This document shows, piece by piece, positions 1 through 7,315 of a DNA stretch of 11,476 nucleotides. This DNA is from Bacteroidia bacterium (lineage in GTDB: Bacteria > Bacteroidota > Bacteroidia > NS11-12g > UBA9320): contig JAQWZS010000112.1 of assembly GCA_029253325.1 (NCBI GenBank), forward strand, positions 1 through 11,476. The letters run 5' to 3'. The notes under the pieces were generated by a model. That model had not been told where the DNA came from and ran no database searches. It worked only from the letters and a program-made list of their open reading frames with translations. The position numbers were made by a program, and so were the translations under genes. The stretch's first letter is position 1, and each line of letters opens with the position of its first letter.

Positions 1-387
1 CCTATACCCGAAGATCGGGAATATATGAAAGATAGTCCTGGTCGAGTGAAAGCTAACGCCTATGATATGGCCATCAATGGTATGGAAGTCGGTGGAGGAA
101 GTATTCGTATCCACGACAAGGAACTCCAAAAGCAGATGTTTGATTTGCTAGGATTTTCTGAACAAGAGGCACAGGAACAATTTGGGTTTTTGATGAATGC
201 CTTTGAATATGGAGCACCTCCCCACGGAGGTATCGCCTTTGGTTTAGATCGATTGGCTGCTATTCTAGCAGGCACCGATTCTATTCGTGACGTTATTGCC
301 TTCCCAAAAAATAATATGGGTAGAGATGTTATGATCGATGCACCAGCTCCGTTAAATGCTAATCAGCAAAAAGAACTCGGATTATAG
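1..387 (+). CDS. aspS: Aspartyl-tRNA synthetase, C-terminal 128 residues (5' partial)
   Basis: This is the C-terminal end of a class II aspartyl-tRNA synthetase, the cytoplasmic enzyme that charges tRNA-Asp with aspartate. Frame 1 is open from the window edge to a TAG stop. Visible family features are ANAYDMAINGMEVGGGSIRI, which is part of the bacterial AspRS catalytic core, then class II motif 3 as GGIAFGLDRL, whose arginine contacts ATP, followed by SIRDVIAFPK. The end is colinear with the E. coli protein, except that the tail after IDAPAPLN is short. The N-terminal anticodon-binding OB fold and most of the catalytic domain lie left of the window. The gene converges on the next gene with 7 bases between stop codons. 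The assignment is close to certain. Confidence 0.97.
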   Translation, partial: PIPEDREYMKDSPGRVKANAYDMAINGMEVGGGSIRIHDKELQKQMFDLLGFSEQEAQEQFGFLMNAFEYGAPPHGGIAFGLDRLAAILAGTDSIRDVIAFPKNNMGRDVMIDAPAPLNANQQKELGL

Positions 388-394
388 ACCTCCT

Positions 395-751
395 TTATCT
401 GCTCCCTTCGAACATGGCTTTTTGATAGTCATTATAGCAATCTACTAACATTGGCAAGAACGCTTCATTCTGCTCTTTCTCGCTTTGTGCTTTTATGTAT
501 AAGTATTCCGTTTTTGAGAATTTAGTAGTAATGGTTTCTGAAAAACACGAACAATATTCATCCGTTTCTTCAGCATAACGAACAGCTCGACCTTGTAAAT
601 CTTCAATACACGTTTTTTTGAGTTGTACTTTATCCTCTTTAGTCCATTGGTTTTGATTGGAAACATATTCCACTATCAAGCGGGAAATACCCCAAATACC
701 CAACAAAATAAATACCCCATACATGGCTATTTTTTGGATTTTGTTTGACAT
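395..751 (-). CDS. Small membrane-anchored protein with four cysteines, function unknown
   Basis: I do not recognise a named family. The protein has 118 residues when started at the ATG at 751; the frame also allows a TTG five codons further up, which I consider less likely. It has a short basic N-terminus (MSNKIQK), then one hydrophobic segment of about 20 residues (IAMYGVFILLGIWGISRLIV), and then a charged soluble part. This looks like a membrane anchor or uncleaved signal with the rest probably outside the cytoplasm. The soluble part has one Cys in KKTCIEDL, a CxC in EYCSCFSE and a final Cys in VDCYNDY. The even number would suit two disulfides, though metal binding is also possible. Small Bacteroidetes proteins with a similar C...YCxC...C spacing exist, but I cannot give a function. 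A weak promoter-like GAGTTTTG lies at 764-771. It is convergent with aspS and divergent from the DUF1801 gene. Confidence 0.7.
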   Translation of the reverse strand: MSNKIQKIAMYGVFILLGIWGISRLIVEYVSNQNQWTKEDKVQLKKTCIEDLQGRAVRYAEETDEYCSCFSETITTKFSKTEYLYIKAQSEKEQNEAFLPMLVDCYNDYQKAMFEGSR

Positions 752-792
752 AATTCTGAACTGCAAAACTCACGCTTTTTGTTGAATCTATT

Positions 793-800
793 TACTTTTG
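793..800 (+). promoter_or_regulatory. Bacteroidetes-type -7 element (TACTTTTG) for the DUF1801 gene
   Basis: TACTTTTG matches the Bacteroidetes sigma-A -7 consensus TAnnTTTG and ends 13 bases before the ATG at 814. No TTTG-type -33 box is seen at the usual spacing, so support comes from the -7 match and its position alone. Confidence 0.45.
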
Positions 801-813
801 ACAGTAATTATTT

Positions 814-1266
814 ATGAAACATTTAGCAGATTCTACAAAAGATTACATTGACCAACTACCTGAACAACGAAAAAAAGCGTTTAATAAACTTCGAAAGACC
901 TTGCTTGATAATATTCCCAAAGGATTTGAAGAATGTATGAATTATGGTATGCTTGGGTATGTGGTTCCTAAGTCTATCTACCCAGCGGGATACCATTGCG
1001 ATCCAAAGCTCCCACTTCCCTTTGCTAACATTGCTTCTCAAAAAAATTTCATCGCTCTCTACCACATGGGTATTTATGCTGACCAAGAGTTACTTCAATG
1101 GTTTAAAGCGGAATATGCCCAACAATGCAAATACAAATTAGACATGGGTAAAAGCTGCATCCGATTCAAAAGGATGGACGATATTCCGTATGATCTTGTA
1201 GGAAAACTAATGCGAAAAATGACCCCAAACGATTGGATAACTCTTTATGAATCAGCTATAAAATAA
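814..1266 (+). CDS. DUF1801 (YdhG-like) domain protein
   Basis: A complete 150-residue cytoplasmic protein of the DUF1801 family. The sequence starts with a helical stretch (TKDYIDQLPEQRKKAFNKLRKTLLDNIPKGFEE), followed by MNYGMLGYVVPKSIYPAGYH, a beta-rich core with FIALYHMGIYAD, and a C-terminal DMGKSCIRFKRMDDIPYDLVGKLM. The order 'N-terminal helices, xYGMPxY-like turn, ALYHM strand, GKSxIRFK strand, helix' is the usual layout of this family, and the length fits a single domain. The biochemical role of DUF1801 proteins is not established. There is no signal peptide or membrane segment. Its stop codon is one base from the stop of rdgB on the other strand. The family call is firm; no function can be given. 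Confidence 0.88.
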   Translation: MKHLADSTKDYIDQLPEQRKKAFNKLRKTLLDNIPKGFEECMNYGMLGYVVPKSIYPAGYHCDPKLPLPFANIASQKNFIALYHMGIYADQELLQWFKAEYAQQCKYKLDMGKSCIRFKRMDDIPYDLVGKLMRKMTPNDWITLYESAIK

Positions 1267-1267
1267 T

Positions 1268-1840
1268 TTAATAACTCTTTAAAAAATTAACCAATTGAGC
1301 AACAGCCAAACCCCGATGACTTATGATTGCTTTTTCTGCTAAAGACATTTCTGCAAAGGTTTTATTGCTCCCATTGGGAAGGAAAATAGGATCATATCCA
1401 AACCCCTTTTCTCCTGATTTTTGAAGGGTAATTTCTCCCTCACAAACCCCCTCAAACTCATAAAAAACACCATTCAAACACAATGATATACACGTCCTAA
1501 ATCGGGCCTTTCGATTATTCTTATCTGAAAGGTTCAATAGTAGAAGATTCATATTGTCCTCCGCATTTTTTTTAACTCCCGCGTAACGAGCAGAATATAC
1601 CCCTGGGGCACCATTTAGAGCCTCTACCTCTAATCCTGTGTCATCGGCAAAACAACTTTCGTGTGTCTTTTCCCAAACTTGTTCGGCTTTTTGGCGAGCA
1701 TTTGCATCTAAGTTAACTCCTGTTTCATTTAGTTCTTCAGGGAACAACGTTGGATCTAAGCCCAATACCTCATAATTAGACAGCTGCGGTTGAATCTCCC
1801 TAAGCTTATTTGGGTTTTGAGAGGCGAAAATAATTTTCAT
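1268..1840 (-). CDS. rdgB: Non-canonical purine NTP pyrophosphatase (RdgB/HAM1 family)
   Basis: A house-cleaning enzyme that hydrolyses dITP, ITP and XTP to monophosphates and pyrophosphate, keeping deaminated purines out of DNA and RNA. The 190-residue product is full length for the family. The start is the ATG at 1838-1840, because MKIIFASQNPNKLREI is the family's N-terminal substrate-binding motif (SxNxxKLxEI). The 22 codons further up are not conserved. Other signatures follow in order: FADDTGLEVEALNGAPGVYS with catalytic acidic residues and ARYAG next to it, EGEITLQKSGEKGFGYDPIF with the GFGYDPIF nucleobase site, and the C-terminal SHRGLAV motif. A TACTTTTG promoter element ends only five bases before the start codon. 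The gene is divergent from rarA and convergent with the DUF1801 gene. Confidence 0.96.
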   Translation of the reverse strand: MKIIFASQNPNKLREIQPQLSNYEVLGLDPTLFPEELNETGVNLDANARQKAEQVWEKTHESCFADDTGLEVEALNGAPGVYSARYAGVKKNAEDNMNLLLLNLSDKNNRKARFRTCISLCLNGVFYEFEGVCEGEITLQKSGEKGFGYDPIFLPNGSNKTFAEMSLAEKAIISHRGLAVAQLVNFLKSY

Positions 1841-1845
1841 GACGG

Positions 1846-1853
1846 CAAAAGTA
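1846..1853 (-). promoter_or_regulatory. -7 element (TACTTTTG) for rdgB, almost touching the ATG
   Basis: Read on the minus strand, TACTTTTG fits TAnnTTTG. Five bases separate it from the ATG, so transcription would be expected to begin at or next to the start codon. No clear -33 TTTG is seen. Confidence 0.45.
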
Positions 1854-1936
1854 AACCATACATCGCTTAGTTTTTTTTGGTTCGTTTGTATCTCAAAAAA
1901 TAGCATCTTTGTTGTATAATCGATTCTTCTGTTTCC

Positions 1937-3217
1937 ATATCACAACAACCGCTTGCCGAACGCGTAAGGCCTCAAAGTTTGAGCGAACTAGTGGGTCAGC
2001 ACCACATCATTGGTAAAGACAAGCCACTTCGAAAAACCATAGAAGGTGGTAGCATGTATTCGTGTATATTTTGGGGTCCTCCTGGGGTCGGTAAAACTAC
2101 CATCGCTCAGATTATATCGAACACCCTCAAAACACCATTTTTCCAACTGAGTGCAATTAATGCTGGGGTGAAAGACGTACGTGAAGCCATTGAAAAAGCT
2201 AAAAAAACAAAGTTTTTGGGAAGTGGAGGCAGTGCTATTTTATTCATTGACGAAATACATCGATTTAACAAAAGCCAACAAGATGCTCTCTTAGGTGCTG
2301 TCGAGCAAGGCATCATCACCTTAATTGGAGCTACTACCGAAAATCCCAGTTTTGAGGTAAATGCAGCACTTCTTTCCCGATGTGAGGTATTTGTATTGCA
2401 AGCTTTGGAACTTGATGATTTGAAAAAATTGGTCCAACAAGCTTGCCAAAAAGATACGACTTTAGCAAAAAAAGATATTGAAGTAACCGAATGGGAATCT
2501 CTCACTAAAATTAGTGGAGGTGACGGACGAAAACTGCTCAATGCAATCGAGATCATTGTCAATTTTTCGGGTAAGAAAAAAATCAAGATTGATAATGCCC
2601 TAGTTGATAAAGCAATTCAAGCTCGACTAGCTCATTTTGACAAAGGGGGCGAACAACACTACGATATCATATCTGCTTTTATCAAATCCATTCGTGGAAG
2701 CGACCCTAATGCAGCAGTTTACTATTTGGCTCGAATGATTGCTGGAGGAGAAGACCCCAAATTTATTGCACGAAGACTCATTATTGCTGCAAGTGAAGAC
2801 ATCGGAAATGCCAATCCCAATGCTCTTTTATTGGCCAATCAATGTTTTGGTGCAGTCAACCATGTGGGCTATCCTGAATGCCGAATTATTTTATCACAAA
2901 CGGCCATCTACTTGGCTACAAGCCCAAAAAGCAATGCCGCATACATGGCCATTAATAATGCTCTGGCTTTGGTGAACGATACAGGCGATTTATCTATTCC
3001 TTTGAGCTTACGTAATGCTCCTACAAAACTCATGAAGGACTTAGACTATGGCAAAGGGTATCCTTATGCTCATGACTTTCCTAACAACTTTGCTATTCAT
3101 GAGTTTCTTCCAGATGAAATAGCAAATACTGCCTTATACAATCCAGGAGATAATCCAGCTGAAAACAAGGCTAGGGAACGGTTGAAAGCACTTTGGAAAG
3201 AAAAATACGGCTATTGA
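1937..3217 (+). CDS. rarA: RarA/MgsA (Mgs1-WRNIP1 family) replication-associated AAA+ ATPase, with an apparently non-canonical start
   Basis: RarA is a cytoplasmic AAA+ ATPase related to clamp loaders that acts at stalled replication forks and binds SSB. Visible motifs are Walker A WGPPGVGKTT, Walker B ILFIDEIHRF, sensor 1 IGATTENPSFEV, an arginine-finger region LLSRCEVF and sensor 2 GGDGRKLLNAIE. The typical C-terminal tetramerisation region follows as DPNAAVYYLARMIAGGEDP and RLIIAASEDIGNANP. The start is a puzzle. The first canonical start codon is TTG at 1979, giving 412 residues. The frame is open from 1904, however, and bases 1949-1972 encode PLAERVRP, the near-invariant N-terminal motif of RarA. 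I placed the start at ATA 1937, which would read (M)SQQPLAERVRP. ATA at 1916 is another candidate. There is no ATG, GTG or TTG in frame between 1904 and 1979. The stop codon is one base from that of the minus-strand gene. Confidence 0.95.
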   Translation: MSQQPLAERVRPQSLSELVGQHHIIGKDKPLRKTIEGGSMYSCIFWGPPGVGKTTIAQIISNTLKTPFFQLSAINAGVKDVREAIEKAKKTKFLGSGGSAILFIDEIHRFNKSQQDALLGAVEQGIITLIGATTENPSFEVNAALLSRCEVFVLQALELDDLKKLVQQACQKDTTLAKKDIEVTEWESLTKISGGDGRKLLNAIEIIVNFSGKKKIKIDNALVDKAIQARLAHFDKGGEQHYDIISAFIKSIRGSDPNAAVYYLARMIAGGEDPKFIARRLIIAASEDIGNANPNALLLANQCFGAVNHVGYPECRIILSQTAIYLATSPKSNAAYMAINNALALVNDTGDLSIPLSLRNAPTKLMKDLDYGKGYPYAHDFPNNFAIHEFLPDEIANTALYNPGDNPAENKARERLKALWKEKYGY

Positions 3218-3218
3218 G

Positions 3219-4463
3219 TTAATCTAAAATAACCAATTGAACTTTTTCAATTTTCTGTTCAGCAGCTTTTAAGATTTTTATTTCAAACTGATCGATGATG
3301 AAGATTTCACCTGTTGGAGGTATCTCCTCTAAATTGGCTAGTATGAAACCACTGAGCGTTTCGTATTCACCCTCAGGTATATGAAGATTATATTTTTCGT
3401 TGAGGTAATCTATTTCGAGTTTAGCATTTAGAATCAACTGACCTCCGTTGGTCACCAATTCGTTTTCTTCTACTTCGTCGTGTTCGTCTTCAATTTCACC
3501 AAAGATTTCTTCCATGATGTCCTCCACCGTTATGATGCCAGCTGTTCCGCCATATTCATCCACAACTAGAGCAATACTTCGTTGAGATTTGGAAAACTCA
3601 TTGAGCATATCATTGGCACTTTTGGATTCGTTGGTAATAAGTATAGGCAGCAGTACCGACTGAATAGTATGTGGCTTTTTATGTAAGTCTAAGTGGTGAA
3701 CATATCCTATGATGTGGTCGACATTTTCTTTGAATACCAAAATTTTAGAATGTCTTGACTCAATGAATAACTTTTCGAGTTCTTCGATCGAACTTTCAAT
3801 GTCTATTGCGTTAATATCTGTTCGAGGCACGAGACAATCTCGAACTTCAACATTCCCAAAATCCAATGCATTTTTTAGAATCTCGGTGTCAACTTCCGAT
3901 TCTTCACCATCTATAGGAATATGTGAAGATTGTGAGATGAAATGATCCAAATCAATCTTGCTAAAAGCAGGTGATTTTTCTGAAAAATCCATCTTAAAAA
4001 TTTTGGACAATACCACGTTACTCAACCAAATAACAAACTGAACAATGGGCCACAAAATGACATAAAATACCTGAAATGGATACACCAGCACACTCAATAT
4101 CCCGCTGGGGTTGAGTCTGAACAAGGCCTTGGGTAAAAATTCTGCTGTAAGCAATACAATGCCTGTAGAGATGAATGTTGCTAAGATTAGGGCTGAGAAT
4201 GATCCTAAATACGCAAATTGGGGTCTGAATATTTCTTCCATAGTCACCCCATACACTACCAAAGCGATATTATTTCCAACAAGGATGGTACTGATAAACT
4301 TGGAAGGTGATTTGATGTAGTTTGAACACAACTTTGCCCAGTGTTTTCCTTGATTGCTTTTGAGTTCGATGCGAAGCTTATTCACAGAAATAAAGGCAAT
4401 CTCAAGACCTGAAAAAAATGCTGATAATAACAGCATCAAAATTACTAGCGTAATGGATGTCAT
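3219..4463 (-). CDS. CNNM/CBS/CorC-type membrane protein (hemolysin C / UPF0053 family, GldE-like architecture)
   Basis: An inner-membrane protein of 414 residues. The N-terminal CNNM (DUF21) domain starts with a membrane segment at about 4-22 (LVILMLLLSAFFSGLEIAFI), including the family's SAFFSGxExA motif. Further hydrophobic segments lie around residues 60-75, 88-110 and 125-150. A CBS pair follows in the middle: LVPRTDINAIDIESSIEELE...IIGYVHHLDL, then SIALVVDEYGGTAGIITVED, which is a hallmark of this group. The C-terminal CorC/HlyC domain includes LEIDYLNEKYNLHIPEGEYETLSGFI. Related proteins act in Mg2+ or Co2+ homeostasis. In gliding Bacteroidetes the paralogue GldE has the same domain order, but no gld genes, ssb or mutY are next to this gene, so I do not name it GldE. 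TATCTTTG lies 13 bases upstream of the ATG. Confidence 0.92.
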   Translation of the reverse strand: MTSITLVILMLLLSAFFSGLEIAFISVNKLRIELKSNQGKHWAKLCSNYIKSPSKFISTILVGNNIALVVYGVTMEEIFRPQFAYLGSFSALILATFISTGIVLLTAEFLPKALFRLNPSGILSVLVYPFQVFYVILWPIVQFVIWLSNVVLSKIFKMDFSEKSPAFSKIDLDHFISQSSHIPIDGEESEVDTEILKNALDFGNVEVRDCLVPRTDINAIDIESSIEELEKLFIESRHSKILVFKENVDHIIGYVHHLDLHKKPHTIQSVLLPILITNESKSANDMLNEFSKSQRSIALVVDEYGGTAGIITVEDIMEEIFGEIEDEHDEVEENELVTNGGQLILNAKLEIDYLNEKYNLHIPEGEYETLSGFILANLEEIPPTGEIFIIDQFEIKILKAAEQKIEKVQLVILD

Positions 4464-4476
4464 GAATTAACGTACA

Positions 4477-4484
4477 CAAAGATA
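4477..4484 (-). promoter_or_regulatory. -7 element (TATCTTTG) for the CNNM/CBS gene
   Basis: The minus-strand TATCTTTG matches TAnnTTTG and ends 13 bases before the ATG at 4463. It sits in the 100-base divergent gap shared with the cyclophilin gene. No clear -33 box is seen. Confidence 0.45.
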
Positions 4485-4512
4485 AACGATATATCAATAC
4501 TTCTTTGGGGTT

Positions 4513-4544
4513 TTTGCCATACGGGGCAATAAGACTTAACTTCG
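4513..4544 (+). promoter_or_regulatory. Possible promoter of the cyclophilin lipoprotein gene (TTTG, 20 bases, TAACTTCG)
   Basis: TTTG at 4513-4516 and TAACTTCG at 4537-4544 are separated by 20 bases, which suits the Bacteroidetes -33/-7 spacing. The -7 box has one mismatch to TAnnTTTG. The -33 box overlaps a small inverted repeat (TTGCC 4514-4518, GGCAA 4525-4529) that could be an operator or chance. The ATG is 19 bases further on. Confidence 0.35.
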
Positions 4545-4563
4545 TAAAAAACTTATCAAACCT

Positions 4564-5205
4564 ATGAACATTAAAAAACAACTCTTTTGGATATCAATCG
4601 TCTTATTTGTTATACCGTTTTCTAGCTGCAAGGACGATGAATGTGACGTATGTGGCCTTGAAACGACTGAGGTTATTGAGCTACAAACAGAATTCGGCAA
4701 CATCTACCTCCAACTTTTTGACGAAACCCCATTTCATTACAGCAACTTTGACAGTCTTGTTCGAGCTCATTATTATGACTCTACTGAATTTCACCGATGT
4801 GTAGATGATTTTGTTATCCAAGGCGGAAGCCCAACAAGCAAAGACGATAACCGAAACAACGACGGATCTGGAGGCCCTGGATATACTATACCAGCAGAAA
4901 TTGACACGACACTTTTCAAGCATCAATTTGGGAGTTTGGCTGCGGCTAGACTTGGCAATACAACGAACCCTGAGAGACGATCTAGCGGTTCGCAGTTTTA
5001 TATCGTTACAGACCCAGATGGTGCTTCGTTTTTAGATGGAGAATACACTGTTTTTGGTAAGGTACTTGCTGGTATGGACGTTGCAAAAATCATCGAAAAC
5101 CAACCTAAAAACGCTTCAGGTCTCCCTGACCAACGAATCAAAATGTACATACACCATGTGTCACTTACACCTCAAGAACTGACTGATCGAGGTATTGTAT
5201 TATAA
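4564..5205 (+). CDS. Cyclophilin-type peptidyl-prolyl cis-trans isomerase, lipoprotein
   Basis: Catalyses cis-trans isomerisation of X-Pro bonds, probably on exported proteins in the periplasm. The 213-residue product starts with a lipoprotein signal peptide (NIKKQLFWISIVLFVIPFSSC) whose lipobox cysteine is Cys22. The cyclophilin domain starts at about residue 38 with VIELQTEFGNIYLQLF. It holds FHR with the catalytic-type arginine at Arg78, then DFVIQGGSP, GSLAAARLGN, GSQFYIVTD and FLDGEYTVFGKVLAGMDV. Phe156 stands where human cyclophilin A has Trp121, as in many bacterial cyclophilins. The mature N-terminus has two more cysteines (CKDDECDVC). The gene is single and convergent with iscA. No intrinsic terminator is visible in the 22-base gap. 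A mostly one-domain lipoprotein cyclophilin of this size is common in Bacteroidetes. Confidence 0.94.
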   Translation: MNIKKQLFWISIVLFVIPFSSCKDDECDVCGLETTEVIELQTEFGNIYLQLFDETPFHYSNFDSLVRAHYYDSTEFHRCVDDFVIQGGSPTSKDDNRNNDGSGGPGYTIPAEIDTTLFKHQFGSLAAARLGNTTNPERRSSGSQFYIVTDPDGASFLDGEYTVFGKVLAGMDVAKIIENQPKNASGLPDQRIKMYIHHVSLTPQELTDRGIVL

Positions 5206-5227
5206 TTTAAAATCTGGATAAAAAGAG

Positions 5228-5554
5228 CTAAACCGAAAAACTTTCCCCGCAACCGCAGGTTCTGTTGGCATTTGGGTTATTGAATTGAAAGCCTTTTCCA
5301 TTGAGGCCATCCGTAAAGTCGAGTTCTGTACCACAGAGATACAAGAAACTCTTCATATCGCAAACGATTTTATATCCATTGCTTTCGAACTCCTGATCGC
5401 CTTCTTTGCTCTCATTATCAAAGTCCATTTTGTAACTCAACCCAGAACATCCGCCTCCAACTACCGAAACGCGAATAAAATACTCGTTATTCAGCCCCTC
5501 AGTCTCCATGAGACTATTGACTTGTACTGCTGCTCTCTCTGAAACTGTAATCAT
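5228..5554 (-). CDS. iscA: A-type Fe-S cluster carrier (IscA/HesB family)
   Basis: Receives Fe-S clusters from the scaffold and passes them to target proteins in the cytoplasm. The 108-residue length is typical. The three conserved cysteines are present: Cys36 in GGGCSGLSYKM, and Cys100 and Cys102 in RTCGCGESFSV, in the same arrangement as E. coli IscA (35, 99, 101). It is the last gene of an iscS-iscU-iscA run, 12 bases after iscU, so it is very likely cotranscribed. The motifs do not separate IscA from ErpA or SufA; the name rests on operon context. It has no promoter of its own that I can see. Confidence 0.93.
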   Translation of the reverse strand: MITVSERAAVQVNSLMETEGLNNEYFIRVSVVGGGCSGLSYKMDFDNESKEGDQEFESNGYKIVCDMKSFLYLCGTELDFTDGLNGKGFQFNNPNANRTCGCGESFSV

Positions 5555-5566
5555 GCCGTTTTTAAT

Positions 5567-5983
5567 TTAGTAATGTTTTTTGTTGTCCTCAATAGGTTCT
5601 AAACCTTGCTTCTGACGGTAGTCATTGATGGCCATTTTAATGGCATCTTCGGCCAATACCGAACAGTGAATCTTAACTGGTGGTAACGCCAACTCTTCTA
5701 CAATTTCCATATTGTCGATTTCCATGGCAGAATCTACAGTTTTTCCTTTGAGCCACTCCGTAGCTAATGATGAAGAGGCAATTGCCGATCCACATCCAAA
5801 GGTTTTGAATTTAGCATCTTTGATAATTCCCGTAGCATCATCTACATCGATTTGAAGACGCATAACGTCTCCACACTCAGGTGCTCCTACAAGACCAGTA
5901 CCTACATTTTTAGCTCCTTTATCTAGAGTACCAATATTTCTTGGGTTTTGGTAATGATCAATTACTTTTTCTGAATATGCCAT
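5567..5983 (-). CDS. iscU: Fe-S cluster assembly scaffold IscU
   Basis: The scaffold on which [2Fe-2S] clusters are built from sulfur supplied by IscS. The 138-residue product has every expected ligand: Cys37 in APECGDVM with Asp39 next to it, Cys64 in FGCGSAIASSS, and His106-Cys107 in KIHCSVLAEDA. The motif LPPVK (residues 100-104), which in E. coli recruits the chaperone HscA, is intact even though no hscA or hscB gene lies in this window. The gene is 27 bases downstream of iscS and 12 bases upstream of iscA. A Zn-bound SufU identity is unlikely, because SufU carries an insertion that is absent here and normally lacks LPPVK. Confidence 0.96.
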   Translation of the reverse strand: MAYSEKVIDHYQNPRNIGTLDKGAKNVGTGLVGAPECGDVMRLQIDVDDATGIIKDAKFKTFGCGSAIASSSLATEWLKGKTVDSAMEIDNMEIVEELALPPVKIHCSVLAEDAIKMAINDYRQKQGLEPIEDNKKHY

Positions 5984-6010
5984 ATCGTTTAATTTTTATC
6001 TTTTTTTAAT

Positions 6011-7222
6011 TTAATGTTCTGCCCATTCGATGGTTTTCAAATCGATACCATCTTGAAACATTTCCCAGAGTGGGCTCATTTCTCTAAGTTTATTTACTGC
6101 TGTTTTTACGTGGTCGATGGCAAAGTCTACTTCCGCTTCAGTCGTAAATCTTCCCAATCCAAATCGCAGGGAAGAATGAGCTAACTCATCGTCTAATCCT
6201 AACGATTTGAGCACATAACTCGGCTCTAATGAAGCACTTGTACATGCACTTCCGCTAGATACTGCAATGTCTTTCGTTCCCATCATAAGACCTTCACCTT
6301 CCACAAATTTAAATGAAATATTGGCTACATGCGGTAGACGATGTGCCGGATTTCCATTCACATATGCTTCCTCGATGATAAGTAATTCTTTTTCAAGTTT
6401 GTCTCGCAAAGCACTTAGCCTTACTGCTTCTTGCTCCATCTCTTGCTCACATAGTTCACATGCTTTTCCGAATCCTACGATGCCTGGTACGTTGAGGGTT
6501 CCACTTCGCATTCCGCGTTCGTGTCCACCACCATCCATTTGGCTGGTTACTTTCACGCGAGGATTTTTTCTTCGAACATACAATGCTCCTACTCCTTTGG
6601 GTCCATACATTTTATGAGCTGTAAAACTCATCAAATCGATACCATCGGCTAGAACATCCACTGGGATTTTCCCAACGGCCTGTGTAGCATCGGTATGAAA
6701 AAGTATACCGTTCTTTTTGGCAATCGCCGAAATAGCTTTGATATCTTGAACCACCCCAATTTCATTATTTCCATACATGATGGTAATGAGGATTGTTTTA
6801 TCGGTAATGGCTGCTTCTAATTCGTTAATATTGATTAGTCCATCTTCGTTGGGAGAAAGGTAGGTTACTTCTGCACCCATCTTCTCTGCTTTTTTGCACG
6901 CATCCAAAACGGCCTTGTGTTCGGTGGTAACGGTGATGATATGATTCCCCTGCGAACCATACATTTCGTATGCTCCTTTGATGGCGAGGTTATTGGCTTC
7001 GGTAGCTCCCGAAGTGAAGATAATTTCTTTGGAAGTACTTCCAATCAGATGGGCTACTTGCTCACGTGCATTATCAACCGCTTTTTCGGCATTCCACCCA
7101 AAGCTATGATTTCTGCTCGCTGCATTGCCAAATTTTTCATTAAAAAATGGCAACATCGACTCCAATACCCGTGGATCCATGGGCGTGGTCGAATTGTTAT
7201 CGAGGTATATGGGTAGGTTCAT
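6011..7222 (-). CDS. iscS: Cysteine desulfurase IscS
   Basis: A PLP enzyme that converts L-cysteine to alanine and passes persulfide sulfur to IscU and to tRNA-thiolation partners. The 403-residue product is full length. Features in order are YLDNNSTTPMDPRV at the N-terminus, FTSGATEANNLAIKG for cofactor phosphate binding, TEHKAVLD with the ring-stacking His102, HTDATQAVGK, SFTAHKMYGPKG with the PLP Schiff-base Lys204, and RSGTLNVPG. SSGSACTSASLEPS carries the persulfide Cys327 in the long mobile loop typical of IscS-type group I enzymes. It is first of three genes (iscS, iscU, iscA). A TATATTTG promoter element lies 33 bases before the ATG. There is no iscR upstream; instead the gap toward mce is filled with repeats. 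Confidence 0.97.
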   Translation of the reverse strand: MNLPIYLDNNSTTPMDPRVLESMLPFFNEKFGNAASRNHSFGWNAEKAVDNAREQVAHLIGSTSKEIIFTSGATEANNLAIKGAYEMYGSQGNHIITVTTEHKAVLDACKKAEKMGAEVTYLSPNEDGLININELEAAITDKTILITIMYGNNEIGVVQDIKAISAIAKKNGILFHTDATQAVGKIPVDVLADGIDLMSFTAHKMYGPKGVGALYVRRKNPRVKVTSQMDGGGHERGMRSGTLNVPGIVGFGKACELCEQEMEQEAVRLSALRDKLEKELLIIEEAYVNGNPAHRLPHVANISFKFVEGEGLMMGTKDIAVSSGSACTSASLEPSYVLKSLGLDDELAHSSLRFGLGRFTTEAEVDFAIDHVKTAVNKLREMSPLWEMFQDGIDLKTIEWAEH

Positions 7223-7255
7223 ATTTCTTATTCTTATTTAGACTTATTCTAACTG

Positions 7256-7263
7256 CAAATATA
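7256..7263 (-). promoter_or_regulatory. -7 element (TATATTTG) of the isc operon
   Basis: The minus-strand TATATTTG matches TAnnTTTG and would give a short leader of about 25-30 bases before the iscS ATG. The leader is AT-rich and shows no obvious hairpin. No -33 TTTG is seen at the right distance. Confidence 0.45.
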
Positions 7264-7315
7264 ACGTCTAGTTTTTAAATATGTTTGGTGTTTTTTCATT
7301 CTATATTTTTTTATG

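Noticed and set aside
1858..1906. rdgB starting at the first codon of the longer open frame (1906)
   Set aside because: The 22 extra residues are not conserved, and the promoter element TACTTTTG lies inside them, right before the ATG at 1840.
3219..4463. Naming the CNNM/CBS protein gldE
   Set aside because: The domain order fits, but many paralogues share it, and none of the usual neighbours such as gldD, ssb or mutY are present.
4514..4529. Small inverted repeat TTGCC...GGCAA between two divergent genes as an operator
   Set aside because: Five-base arms are easily found by chance. I only mention it with the possible promoter.
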